Below, piece after piece: positions 1 through 12,271 of a stretch of 64,000 nt of DNA. Both the position numbers and the translations under genes were made by a program. A model generated the notes under the pieces. That model made no database searches, was not told the origin of the DNA, and saw only the letters and a program-made list of their open reading frames with translations. Numbering within the stretch: position 1 is the first letter of the stretch; every line of letters begins with the position of its first letter. The stretch comes from Mesaphorura yosii (taxonomy: Eukaryota > Arthropoda > Collembola > Poduromorpha > Tullbergiidae): the NCBI GenBank assembly GCA_009869945.1, contig WIXG01000289.1, positions 37,140 through 101,139 on the forward strand, written 5' to 3'.

Positions 1-3000
1 TTATCATTATCATCTCGTCAGTGCAGGCCGAGCCGAGACAGACAGACATTAAGCAGAAATACGCGACGCGACGCAGAAATTGCATACGTGCGAATGAGGG
101 AGCAAAGAGCAAAACATAGCATAACCGAGTTAACGATCTCTGGACTTTGGTAAAGTAAAGCAAAGTAAATTAAACTGGACTTGGCTAGCAAATGGCGTTG
201 GCGATTGCGTGCTTGGTCAGTGAGAAATTTTGAAGCCATAAAAAACGACTGCGGTGCGTTTCCTTTTAATAGCATTTCGTTGTACTTCTGCTGCGTTGCG
301 GCTGCGTTGGATTGTGTTTTGTTTCCATTTCATTACAGGAGCCGAGCATTATTTTGGGTTGCAAAAATTACTACACACGTACCGCACGTCAACGTCAGCG
401 TCAATGTCAAAAGCGAGTGCGTCGGTCACTGGTCTCAGTTTCATTCTACGCGTAACACGTCAAATGTACGAGAAACAATGAATGAAACGTCAGCAGTCGG
501 GTCGGCGGATAAATGAAGACTGAAGAAGATTTTCGATGTGTCGATCTCATGCTCAACATTCTCAGACTGTCAATCAACTGCACTTGCATTGCGTTGCAGT
601 GCAGTTCGCTGCGTTGCGTTGCATAAAACTACGGGATAATAAAGAGCGCCGCATCCACGACGCGGCCAATAAAGTCATATTCAGTCAAATTTCGATGATA
701 CCATTTCGGGCTATCCCAGGCACGAATTTGACGTATTATTGACGTATTGACAGGAAAAACTTAAAAAATTCGATGATCGATGGAATTTTAACAGCGAATC
801 AGAAAACTAGAAATTATAAGAAAGACAAGCAAGCATTTTAGAAGGTAAAGGAAGCAGAAATAAAAATACAATGGAGGCAAGAACGTCATTTAATTGCTTG
901 GATTTCTCCCTAACGTTTGTTTTCTTGTAAATGCTTCAGGCTGATTATTTGGTGGGACTTGCTTGTAATGGCTGAAGTACTTCAATAATGTTCAATCTTT
1001 ATCCGCATTACATCCGTATGTTTTGGCGTTTCGGACATATTTCTGTCCCCGCACTCATAAAATGAAGAGACATCTCATTTTCGAGCTCCTGGCACAAGAA
1101 TACTTCAGAATACTCTTCTAGAAAGACTTTGGCATGCTTCAGGCTAAAGCTAAAGCTATGTCCATTGATCTGAGTTTTCCTAAGCAGAGACGTTCACTAG
1201 TGAACAAATCAATATAGAATGTGAACGCGAATGCGAATGTAGAATTCAGAATTCAAAGAAATTTTGCTCGTTCGACGTGGAAGGTGGAATGCGTCCCGAA
1301 GAATTTCGGAATCACGACGCTCGACCTGCAGCAGGCAAATCGTTGAGAGCCGGGATCATTATAACATTGTTTACATTGTAATTCGGGTCTGGATTCGTGC
1401 CGTTTCGGAGTGTATGAGAAGTCTCACTGCTTGTGCTCTCGCGTAATTACTTGACACGCTGTAAAATACGGTATGGCGCAAATAACTTCTTCATTCTTCA
1501 TACACAAAAAATGTGCTGTACGCGTCCGCGTCTTCAAAAATATGATCTGAATGCGAGTCGAACCAATTCATAAGAGTCTTAATGGATTTCTTGTCTGGGC
1601 GTAATGGCGTAATGGCAAGTGCGAATGCGATGCGAATAATGTGTCCCAAAAATTATTAAATGCCGAGCAGCACAACTGAAATCCAACCTATGTGCGAGAC
1701 TAAATTCTAATTTTAGCAAATCGCGTCGCATCGCAGGGAAAAGCAAAAAATGAGGTCTCAGAAATCGCTTCGGCATGGCAAAAATTCATAACGCATCATG
1801 ACAAATGCTGACTGCTCCCCATTTCCTTATTTACTCCGACTACGCGACATTAGGCCTAGTGCGATTGCATTACTGAGCTGACATGGAGAAATATGCGCCC
1901 GAGTCTAATTATGATTTATGGCCGGCTCGGGTCATCGCCTCACCGCATTTCTTATGCAAAATGCAAAATTTGCAGTGCTGGCTGGCTGGTGTCCAGCACA
2001 GTGCTGCCTGGAAATGCTGGAACTCTGGAAATTTCGACCAGAATTCCAGAAATCTGCTGGGAAAAGTTCTCAAGGATGGAGCTTCGACTCGTCCGCCGTT
2101 TGTGAATTCGACAATTTCAGGTGTTAATCTAATCTACATTTTAGGTCCGTCTTAAGTTTCCAATCAAGTGGCCAGACTCCATTGCATTGCCTGCCTGCTG
2201 CTGTAACGAAAAGCAGTAAATAGCAAATGTTAATGTTAATGTTTGTGTACATTGAAGGAACACAAAACAACACGGATTATCTCTCCAGTCTCCAAGCTCT
2301 CAATGAAAGAAAACTAGCAACAAGAAACTCGTTCTCACAGCTTGCCGTGCCGTGCCGGCAGAAGAACACGCGAGTACCCAAAAGGTTTTTTCAGTGTAAT
2401 GCAGTTATGACTCGTTCAACCAGCATGAAGGAGAAGAATACAGAAAAGAGCAGGCAAGGCTTGAGGCAGCTCTGCTCTTCTGCTTAAGCTTTAAAAACTT
2501 GTAACTCGAATACTTGTAGTAATAATATTAAGACCGTGTAACTTGCATTTGTACCAGTGCATTTGCAGTTGCAGTGTTCACTGCTACGTGCATTTGCCTC
2601 ATGTGTCCTGGTGTCTGGCGTGGCCGTGGCCGGGAAGGAGATAAAAGAATAACAACAGTTGGTTTTTGGAAGTGCGAGTGAAATCACCACCACGAGTGCA
2701 AATGCAAGTGTGAGTACGAGTGCGTGAAACGAGCGTGTGAATTGTGAACGAGTCCAACGCTCTTCAGGCAAGGCAGGGTTCGACCGGCTCGGATTTTGGA
2801 ATTGGGCTCTGGAACTACTGGAACCAAGTGAGATTCATTCTTTGCTGGACCCGGGCATTGTGGCAATGTGTACATGGATTTTCGTACTGTTTCTGTTTTT
2901 GCCGAATTGATGAAGTAGCAAATCAGGTGGAATTGCCCGACGCTGTTAAAATCATGGCACGAGATTTCTGATGTCGCAAAGCTTACAGATAGTTTTAATT

Positions 3001-6000
3001 TTGAGACGGGTAATTGTCTTTACATTCGAAACGACAGGCTGCAGATCAAATCAACGAAACGCATGACGCATGGGGTGAGTGCTAATTAATTGATGTAATG
3101 CTATTGTCCTTCTAATTGAAAATTGAGACAAATTCGTTCTCGAGTTGGCATTGCTTCTGTTTGCTTAACAAGAACAAAATTGTTTTGAGAGTTCAGGAAC
3201 TCTGCATTGCGAATGGCGAATCTCAGACACGTAATTAGCATCTCATCTGTCTGCATCTGCATAAAATCTAATTGCGAGCTCAAAGTCTAGCACACAGAAA
3301 GTTCAGCTCGGAGTCAGAAGGGCAGGCAAGGCAAGTTTCCAATAATAATTCCCAGCTCAGCGTCAGCCGAAAATGAAAATCTCACGCTCAGGCTCGAATC
3401 GCTCGGATGCATGACATGGCACGGCGAATCGCGAATGAGAGAATGTATGAGAACGAGAACTTTGGAACATGAAAATAAGATCTTCACTGCACGGATTTCA
3501 TTAAAAATGCAAATAAACACTGAACACGCACGCGGATCAATTTTCATGTTTATGAGAATCTTTCCATCCTACATTTTGCATTCACATCTTTCATCTCTTC
3601 ATCGTTTCATCACGCTTCGGCTCGGCTAGGCTTGTCGTCGGTACGCCTTTAACTCTTTTCATCTCGTCTCATGAAAACGCTATTAGTAGAAAAGTTAAAC
3701 CATTCCTTAATGTCCAGATGATTCCTGATGGTTTTCGGCGTTTGGGAAGCGTTTCTTATCACTAGCCGGCATCTTCCTCTTGGAGCCTGCCGATACATGA
3801 CATTATTGCGTATTGCCTTTGCAGGTACATCTTTGTTGATCTTGCATCTTGCTTGAACTGGCCAGGCCAAAATATGAGGTACCTTAAAGGGAATGACTTT
3901 GACCTAAGAAAGCCAGCGACACGCTGAAGTAGCCACGGCTCCAACAATGGGATGCCGAGAAACAACGCAGACAAGCGAAATCCGATCGGAGCGCAGGAAT
4001 CCTTCACGATTCATTTGTCCGGCGAAGCATGGCATAAAATTACAAAGCAGCCCGTCTCCCGTCCGCGTCTGCACTTTGAATTTTCCGTTCATGAACCTTT
4101 TCTTAAAAACTGTATCCTTTTGCGTTCTGGCTTGATGAACCCGGCTCGGCGCAATTTCCCAGCCCAGCCATCATAATTTCGGTTTTTCTCGCTTCAGCTC
4201 GCATTATCAACGCTTCAGCCGTCATCGTCGTCTTTCTTCTTCTTCCCACTTCCATTAAATAAACATATTTCAGGCTGTTGAAATTGCCTGCCTGTTGAAT
4301 GGGTCGGGCTCGGCCGTCGTCGATTGTCGATTATTATTGTTGCTGTTATTATTTGAACATGATAACGACCCTTTTCACAAAGGACAAGGTGAGAGGGCCA
4401 AAGTACGAGTACGAGAACGCAGCCACAGCCTGCCCTATAAATAAAAGCCTAGCATTCGAGAAGTGCGGCTGGGATGATGAGAAGTTAAAATCTTCAATGT
4501 GGCCAGCCCAAGCATCTGGCCGGTCTGGCCCGCCGCGGAAGAATTACAGATCGATTTGTACGAAATGAGAGTCAGCCAGAGCAGAGCGAGCGTGGAATTT
4601 TTATTTGGTTTGGGACTGATAAATTATATTAAATTGTAAATATGATCGGAAATTGTAATTCGAGGCCTAGGGAAGGTAAAACGTAAAGAATAATAATGAT
4701 AAAGACTCCTTTTGCGTATAGAAAATCAGAAATATGACTATTCGACGCTCGCTTCCAAGATTTTCTGGTCTGTGCTGGAAAGCCTCCAATTGCAATACTA
4801 TCCGTGTTTACAACAATTATCAAACTTTTTTACCTGAGTCATTAAAGGAAAGAATCGATTTTTATTCATTGGACGCGAATTCTCACAACACACGCATTTT
4901 CGTTAACTTTTGTTTTTTGATGATAAAAAAGGTTCACAAAACGCAGGCTTTTATTGGTTTATCGATTTCGCCTGATGCTCGTTAACTGGCTATATAATTA
5001 TGATGAATAATTTAAACGCGGGAATGAAATGCGCATGTGCGGTTGCATTCATTAAACGAATTTCTTGGTCCTTGGCGTGGGTTCGGTGATGGCTTTGGCC
5101 TGTCACTCAAATTGTCATGAAGGATAAATCAAAAATTGGATTAGCATCTCATAGTTTATTCACGTAGCTGCATTCGCTGATAAGGGTGACTGGGACTGAT
5201 TCTCCCTTCACCCTGCCCTGCTCTGAGATTACGAAATGATGACACCACAAAACATACGCATACGTCAAAGCAAAGCATAACGCATGACACGTTTCTTTTC
5301 CGACGTAAACGCGAACGTGACAATGTGGGCGCAGCGCATAGAACAAGATTCTTCCCAGCTTAATGAATTCGACACGACGCAGTTAGCAGTGACATTGTTT
5401 ACCACAACGACGACGACGACAAAGATGTGCTTCCTGTGCTGCGGATCTCTTTTTTATTAACCCCGACGGCGCGGCTGATCTTCAGCATTTGGGCTCTGTT
5501 TACACACCAAATCTCCAATCTCGATTTCCGTCGTTCGTCGTGGCCGTCGTCGTTCTTTGCTCTTGCTCTTTCGACATCATCTGTTCTTGTGTATCGTGTG
5601 TATTGTGTATTGACTTTGTCACACTGACGTTCGATGTACGACGTCAGTGAATTGAAAACCGGCCTGAATACATCATAGTCACAATCACAGAAGATTACAG
5701 AATAGAGCCAGAGTCAACAGAGGAAGACGGCGATACCGGGCATCAGAAGGGTGACTGGGCTGTGTGCTGGAGATAAGAAACTTAGTAATGGCAATAATGA
5801 ATTAATTTCGATACAAAGAAGGTTCAGTGGACCCCGTAATTCGTACTTAACAAGAACTCCTCCTCTGAACACCCTCTCGCCTTCGTGAAGTTTTTGCATA
5901 AGATTCAAACGGCTGCCGCCGATCTGATCTGATCTGAGCCGGCTCGGCTCGACTGGACTCCTGCGCAGGAATTCGTGCTTCGGTTAACTTTGACTGGAAT

Positions 6001-9000
6001 CTTTAGTTTCTTGAGCGCAGGTGTGTAAAATACCTGGCCAACTCAAGAAACAAGAAAAATGGTTTTCGTTGTCTGTTTTAGCAGTGAGTGATTGACACCA
6101 CACTGATTTGGACTCCCTTTTATATCTGACTAACTTGTGTTCCAGTGTAGTATTTTGGTGGATCCTCCTTGCATTAAATTGAATTCGAGCCTGACTCCCT
6201 GACAGACAAATACACAAGCAACAAGGTACAAAGAAGTAAACACTGGACAGGGCAGCAATCTCAGCAATGAGGAGGCAATAGCAATGACTGGATAGTTACT
6301 GGAACTGGAATCAGATGTCCAGTAATCCTAACCAAGCAAGTCAAACAAGATTCAAGAGAAGAAAAGGTCTCCGGCTGTGAAATGAACAGAAAGAATCGCT
6401 GGAAGCTGTGCCCCGGTTCGCCAGCACAGCCGCAGCAATGGCACTAATGAAGGTGTATCCAGTTTTTTGTGTCTCTCGACCGACTTCTCCAGCAAGTAGC
6501 AAGCAGCAGCTCTTTTGAACTTGTTCTCGAGTAATTCTTTCATCTTTTCATGCTTTCTGTATTCTGTTCGTTCAGACTGCCAGCAAAGCAAACTTCCTAT
6601 TGATTTACCTTCGCACTGACTTCTCGACTGACTTTTCATAAAATCCTTGTGATCAATCATCATCATTATCCTGCTACGGTCGCCGTCGCACTGCCTGCCT
6701 CGATGGATATTTTTTGTTGTGGTCCTCTTCATTCTTTAATATCTTCAAGAGTCTTGAGTAGTCAAAGTCAAAAAGACAAATCAAAGAAAACGAAAAGGAA
6801 GGAACACGTTTCAGTCACGAGAGTTTCATATTTCAATTAAGCAAAGCGAAGTGCAGCCGCCGTCGGTACGCCGGTCGCTGTCGAATTTCTTCCAGTAGCC
6901 ATCGGCCTCGTCCTGCCTAAATCTTCGATTATGATACATCGTCAGCGACACAAAACAGCGTGCCGACCGACTGCCAATAAGGCACAAACCTGGAGTCGAA
7001 GATTCGAGTGAAGCCAAGTCACGGAATCTTGCGTAATGCGTAATTAGTCATTAATCAATGACCTCGCAAATCGCTGAGCAACCGGACGACTTTCACGACT
7101 GACGATTTGACCGGTCAAATCAAAGGGCAGGCTTCGGGGTCAAGAATCAAGAAGCCACTTCAAAAAGGCGAAGATGCTGACTACGAGGCTGATAAGAAAT
7201 TGCTCAACAAGCCTGGACTTCAGCTGGAAAGTTGTATGTTTCATCTTTCAAGATCTGCAATTTTCATGTTTCATCCCCTTTCGGTACCGACCACGTCGCT
7301 TTTGCTTAAACACAGCAGCATATTGTTCCTCTTGGACTCACTTTCCGCAATGGAATCACTTATGGAGATTTAATATTTCCAATTGCAGCCATTTACTATT
7401 TCCGAACGTATTGTTCGCTTTTACTGCATTTTATTGCAGTTGCATGCGTCTTGCATCAAAGTGCATTCAGCCATTTACTTTACTCTACGCCGTGGCCGTG
7501 TTGGGGTGAAACGTGAAATTACCCCGAAAAAGCACTTGGACGAAGTGCATCGTGCATCCGTCTATCCTAGTGCTTTTTACTTTTTAAAATGATTGCAACT
7601 GGAATATTGAATATTGCTTTGCGCGCGTAAGGGCACGAGGGGCTCATCTGCCCGTCTTAAACGAGGGCATTCACATTTTCAAGCGTAACCGCGCCGCCGA
7701 GATGAAGTTTCCCAAGGGAAATGGATTGAAAAAGAAATTCAGGGAGCAGTATCAAGTATTTAGAGTCTTGTTCATGTTCTCGCTCATCGGTCTCGTTCGT
7801 GTTCCAGTCGTTCCACTGCCATTGCGCTGCGGCGAAGTTATCTTGTAGACTTTTTATTACCCGTCGCAGTCGCGTTGCCGTTCCCGTTGCAGCAGTTTTG
7901 AGCGAGCATTATAATTTATAAGCACAGGCACTTTGTGGTGGTGGGAACGAGCAGCTCATGCAAGCGAGTAATAAATGTAATCCTTTTATTTTATGTACGT
8001 GTTGCGTAATGTCTAATGTATGGATGTAATTCTCATTAATTGATACTCAGCCCGAGCCGATCCAGGCTGAGGGGAGAAAATTCGAGCAACGGCACAGGAA
8101 ATCTTCAAAATAGACGCTACACAAAAAATTGGAATAATAAATACTAAATAGGACACAGAGAGCAGCGATTCTCAAGGGCCAGAATAAACAAGCCACAAAC
8201 ACAGGTGCAGCCAGCCAACGACCATTGAGTCAGAGTCAGTGAATCTTCGACTCTGAGCCAGTCTGAGTCAGCTTGCCAGTTTTATTAATAAGAAAATACC
8301 ACGTCGGCCGGAGAATAAACAAGTCAGCTTCGTAAATAAACAGGTTTCTTCTCCTGACTCTCAATTCCATTTCCATTTGCCAGTGCCATAAAATATTAAA
8401 TGAAATGAGTCAAGAGCCCTTCAAACTGAGAAGAGGACGAAGGAATTTGAATCTAGACTGCGCTGCGAAGAGAAAGAAACCCACCTACATCGTTAAGCCC
8501 TTCATTCTTATCTTATAAATTATATCGCATTGAATTACTGTACAATACGAATGCATATCATTTTTATCACTCTGGCCGTAATTACACTTTAATACGCAAG
8601 AAGAGCAGTACCTCCGTGCTGCTGGAGTGCGTCCGACGATGGACGGTCACTTCGGCCGCGACTGCGGTGAAGTCATCCACTAGAAATGAGCAATTCATAA
8701 AGTGAGCAGTCATAAGCAAAGAAATATGATGCCACTGCCTTTTAATGACTCAGAAGACTCAAAACCCATCTTGGTTTCGAAGCCAGAGACAGACCAATTT
8801 GTAGCCGAGCCGAGTGGCTGACGCTGTGGCTGTAATTTCTGTATGAATTACTTGACTCCGGTGTAAAATGTAAATAATGACAAGGTACATTGTGCAAGAC
8901 AACAAAGAAGACGAGTTTTGGTTGAGTTTTTGAGCTTACTGGAATTTCTTTTCCCACTTGAAGTTAAAAGGAAACTTGGAATCATAAACTTGCTTCTTGC

Positions 9001-12000
9001 TTGCATTTTTCTTGTACTCTTGCACTTCAAGAAGGCTCGGCTTGCAAGATTTTTGTCAGGTGCATGAATCATGAATCACGAGTCGGGCTGAGTTACTCAT
9101 CAGTGCAGCGACTTGGCTCGACTAAGAATTGTACTCACGTAGTTATCAATCCTGTCATTGCCAACCCAAGACCGAGCCTGCAATCAGAAAACATGATATT
9201 CATATTTTTATTAATGATTTCCGTGCATGGCAAGGCGAGACGCGAGATTTGGACATTTACCAAAATGCGTTAAGAATGGAATGCAGACAGAAACTGAAAT
9301 TTAATGGAAACCACATTCAGCATTCAGTATTCAATATTCATTAAATTTGCTGGCTACTGCACTGCACTGCGAGTATAATAAGTTAAATTGAGCCGCGTAT
9401 TCGTATTTGTAAAGTAAAGTGCAACATGGGTAATAAATTATAACGCGAGGCGGGCAGGCAACAGTTGCGCGGAACAGCGATAGGTTTTAATCAATTTACT
9501 TTTTTAATGCATCGCATCAAGCTGAACAAAGGTTCAGGTTCAACAAAACACCTCGAAAATTAGTCTCCTTTTGTTCTCATTCTCGCTATTATCGGGCCCG
9601 ATAATGGGCCAGCATGGTAAAAAAAAAACGGCCGCGTCGGTGATCCATTATCGCCACCGCCATTATCGTGGCCATTTTAACCCGCATCTGCTAAGTTTTC
9701 GTACAGATAACGTTAAAAATTGCAGTTTTTCAGTGACGCCGTTTCTTATTCACAAATTGTCATCTCAAATGCTAAGAGTTAACAAAGATCTCGAATTTTC
9801 CCGTGGTGAGTTAGTTTGACTGGAGTGTCGGGTTGGGACATTTCTGTATATTCTGCGGATGTTGCACCTTCAACCGTGATCGTCTGAATTGGGATGCATT
9901 CGACAAGATCAACAATCAAGATCAAGTGCAATTGCATTGCTAGTCTACACGCTGCGGCTGTGGTGTGCCCGTACCATTAAAACACTCATTTATCGACGTA
10001 TCGTAGCGCTTTTGCACTCTGCACTGCACTGCATTCATTTTCATTCATTTATTCCTTTTTCCAGTCAGGACAGGCAATAATGATCACGATAATGATAATG
10101 GTCGGTCAAATCGCCATATGCTGCGTGTGATGCTGCACTTGCGCTCGTACAAGCTTCGATTCACTCTCGATGGCTACGACTACAACTTTGGGTAAAAAAA
10201 AGAGATTTATAGCGTGTTACTTTTACTTTACCCAAAACACCGCCGAGAACGAAAACACGTCCACCTCGTGTGTAATTTTAATGATCCAAAACACTGGAGG
10301 CTGCACTTTGGGCACTTTGGGCGAGTCTTTACTCTTTGCTGCACTTGCAATTAGAGTGATTGAGGGTCGATTCTGGCCGATGCAACGTGGTCGTGAGAAG
10401 TGAGAATCGGCAATCGGGCCCAAATCCCCAAAACCCGAGCCATAGCCATTTCATTAGTCCACTGCGAGCAAGCGAGCTTTCACTGATCCGTCGTGTTGAC
10501 GATTTTGACGATTGCAGCGTGTCCAATCAGAATTCGTCTCGCCATCGTTTCAGTCGTTGTCGTGTGGAATTGCATCCAATTCACTAAAATGCAGGGCAAC
10601 TACAATGTGCAAGTGAGTCGCCTGGCCTGGCCAATAATCGTAATAATAAAATCTATTAACCATTCATTTATTATTCCATTGCGTAAAATTAAGATAACAC
10701 GACGGAAATGGCAATGGGAATATGACAATTGCTTCGTACTTCTGTGGCAGTTGACATCTTTATTATGATTACGACACGGCCCACAGCACAATGGAACATA
10801 TTTTGGGTTTGGGCTTGAAGGGGAAGCGATCTTCATTCACTTGATTTGATTTGTGATCCGTCCCTCGTGAAATGCAATCGAAAATTACTCTGCTCAACTC
10901 TCCAGAGAAAAGCGGAGTTTGTTCAGAAATCGTTCGCGCTCACGCCTTGCGGGAAAATTAGGCGAAGAATTAGTCCATCGCATGCCTAATTTATCATCGA
11001 ACTGAATGGACTCCGTTCCAGTCCACCTTGGCCTTCTTGGCGTATTTGCTCGGCAAGTGAGAAAATGCTGGAAAAGGCAGACTCAGAATTCGGGACGGGA
11101 AAAGAACAAAAGACGCGCGAGCCTGAGAGCAAGTTGAATAAATAAAGCAGCTCCTCAAGCAGCAGAATGCCATTAACCATTACTATTATTATTATTATGA
11201 TAAGAACCGAATGCCGAGTTCTTGAGCAGGGGAGATCCGCCGTCGTCGTGGCTTAATTAACGTCTTAACCCTGAAGTATAAGCTTAAGCCTTTTCTTCCT
11301 TCATGGCTAGAAGAATGAACGTGTCAAAATCATCATCATCATAAAATAATGGAAATGCACGCATTTCACAGTCGGGACGGATGGAGCTTTGGGGTAGATT
11401 TACTGCCATGCCAGAAATAAAAAGCTTTTTCCTCATTTCGTTATTATCTCATGAATTTAATTTGTTTCCTGCACAGCGCTGCGCCGTACCGTGCTTAATT
11501 TCTCCTAAGTTTCAAATTCCAACCCTCCTCCACGCCTTTCAAGTGTCAGGGCTTCGAGTCGAAGTCGACGCTGCCCTGCTCACAAATTATCACCTTCTCA
11601 TATTTTATCTTAATTTCTCGATCGAGCTGTATAATTTCGGGTAAATTACACTCCCAGCGCTAAATGCTAAACGGAAAGGGCGAAACTTGAAATGAGATCC
11701 TGGGCCGGGGTCAAGGCTGATGATGGGACGAGGAAGAAGGTGTGAAGTGGAAATTCGAATCTGTTATTTTTGGGAAAATGATATTAAAGATTAAGTTTCG
11801 CGTAGGCTGAGTTGTGCTGCATTAAGAAGAGTCGTGATTCGTTCTTTTTGGGGTGTTTGCTTATCTTGTTACTTATTCTTATTCTTTGCATTCCTTGGAA
11901 GAATGCAAAGGAACTGGAACAAAACGCGAGATAAAGATAAGATTCAATGCTAAATCTGCTAGATGCTCCATAATGGGATCATCCTCATTTTTTTTGTTGA

Positions 12001-12271
12001 GGTGTCATTAGGAAGTGTAGTACTTCTCCAATGCATCTCCACAATTTTGGATCCTCCGAGCCATTGTAACTTTCATTAAAAGATGGTATTTGCTTTATTA
12101 CCAGAGTCTCTCAACGACACCGACCGCTGGACTCCAGTTGAAAGACCCAAATCGCGAGAATTTCTGAAACTAGACTCGCAAAATGAGCCAAATTCCTGAA
12201 AATTTCCCAATTCAAGCCTGAAATGAACTGAAAACCGTCAAAACTACGCAAATTCTGCCAACCCCTCCAAA
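1..12271. other. 12 kb gene-free, AT-rich region with short quasi-tandem repeats
   Basis: I see no exon set with consistent splice phases or protein family features here. The longest open frames are about 90-126 codons, with no recognisable domain. The sequence is AT-rich and dotted with locally duplicated 5-9 base words, for example GCGTTGC-like units near 583-627, AATGTT units near 2222-2240, GCGAATGC units near 1618-1640, an ACG run near 5405-5420, an ATT run near 11180-11200 and GCACTGCACTGC near 9356 and 10018. It may be an intergenic spacer, a large 5' intron or a regulatory domain of the gene that starts at 12272. Sequence alone does not decide this. Confidence 0.6.

Noticed and set aside
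6352-6732. 126-codon minus-strand frame in the left gene-free region
   Set aside because: The longest frame in that region, but with no domain, membrane segment or splice context. A frame of this length is expected by chance in 12 kb on six frames.
10590-10613. Possible eight-codon first exon (MQGNYNVQ, then GTGAGT)
   Set aside because: The start and donor look plausible, but no downstream exon in phase could be found within the region.
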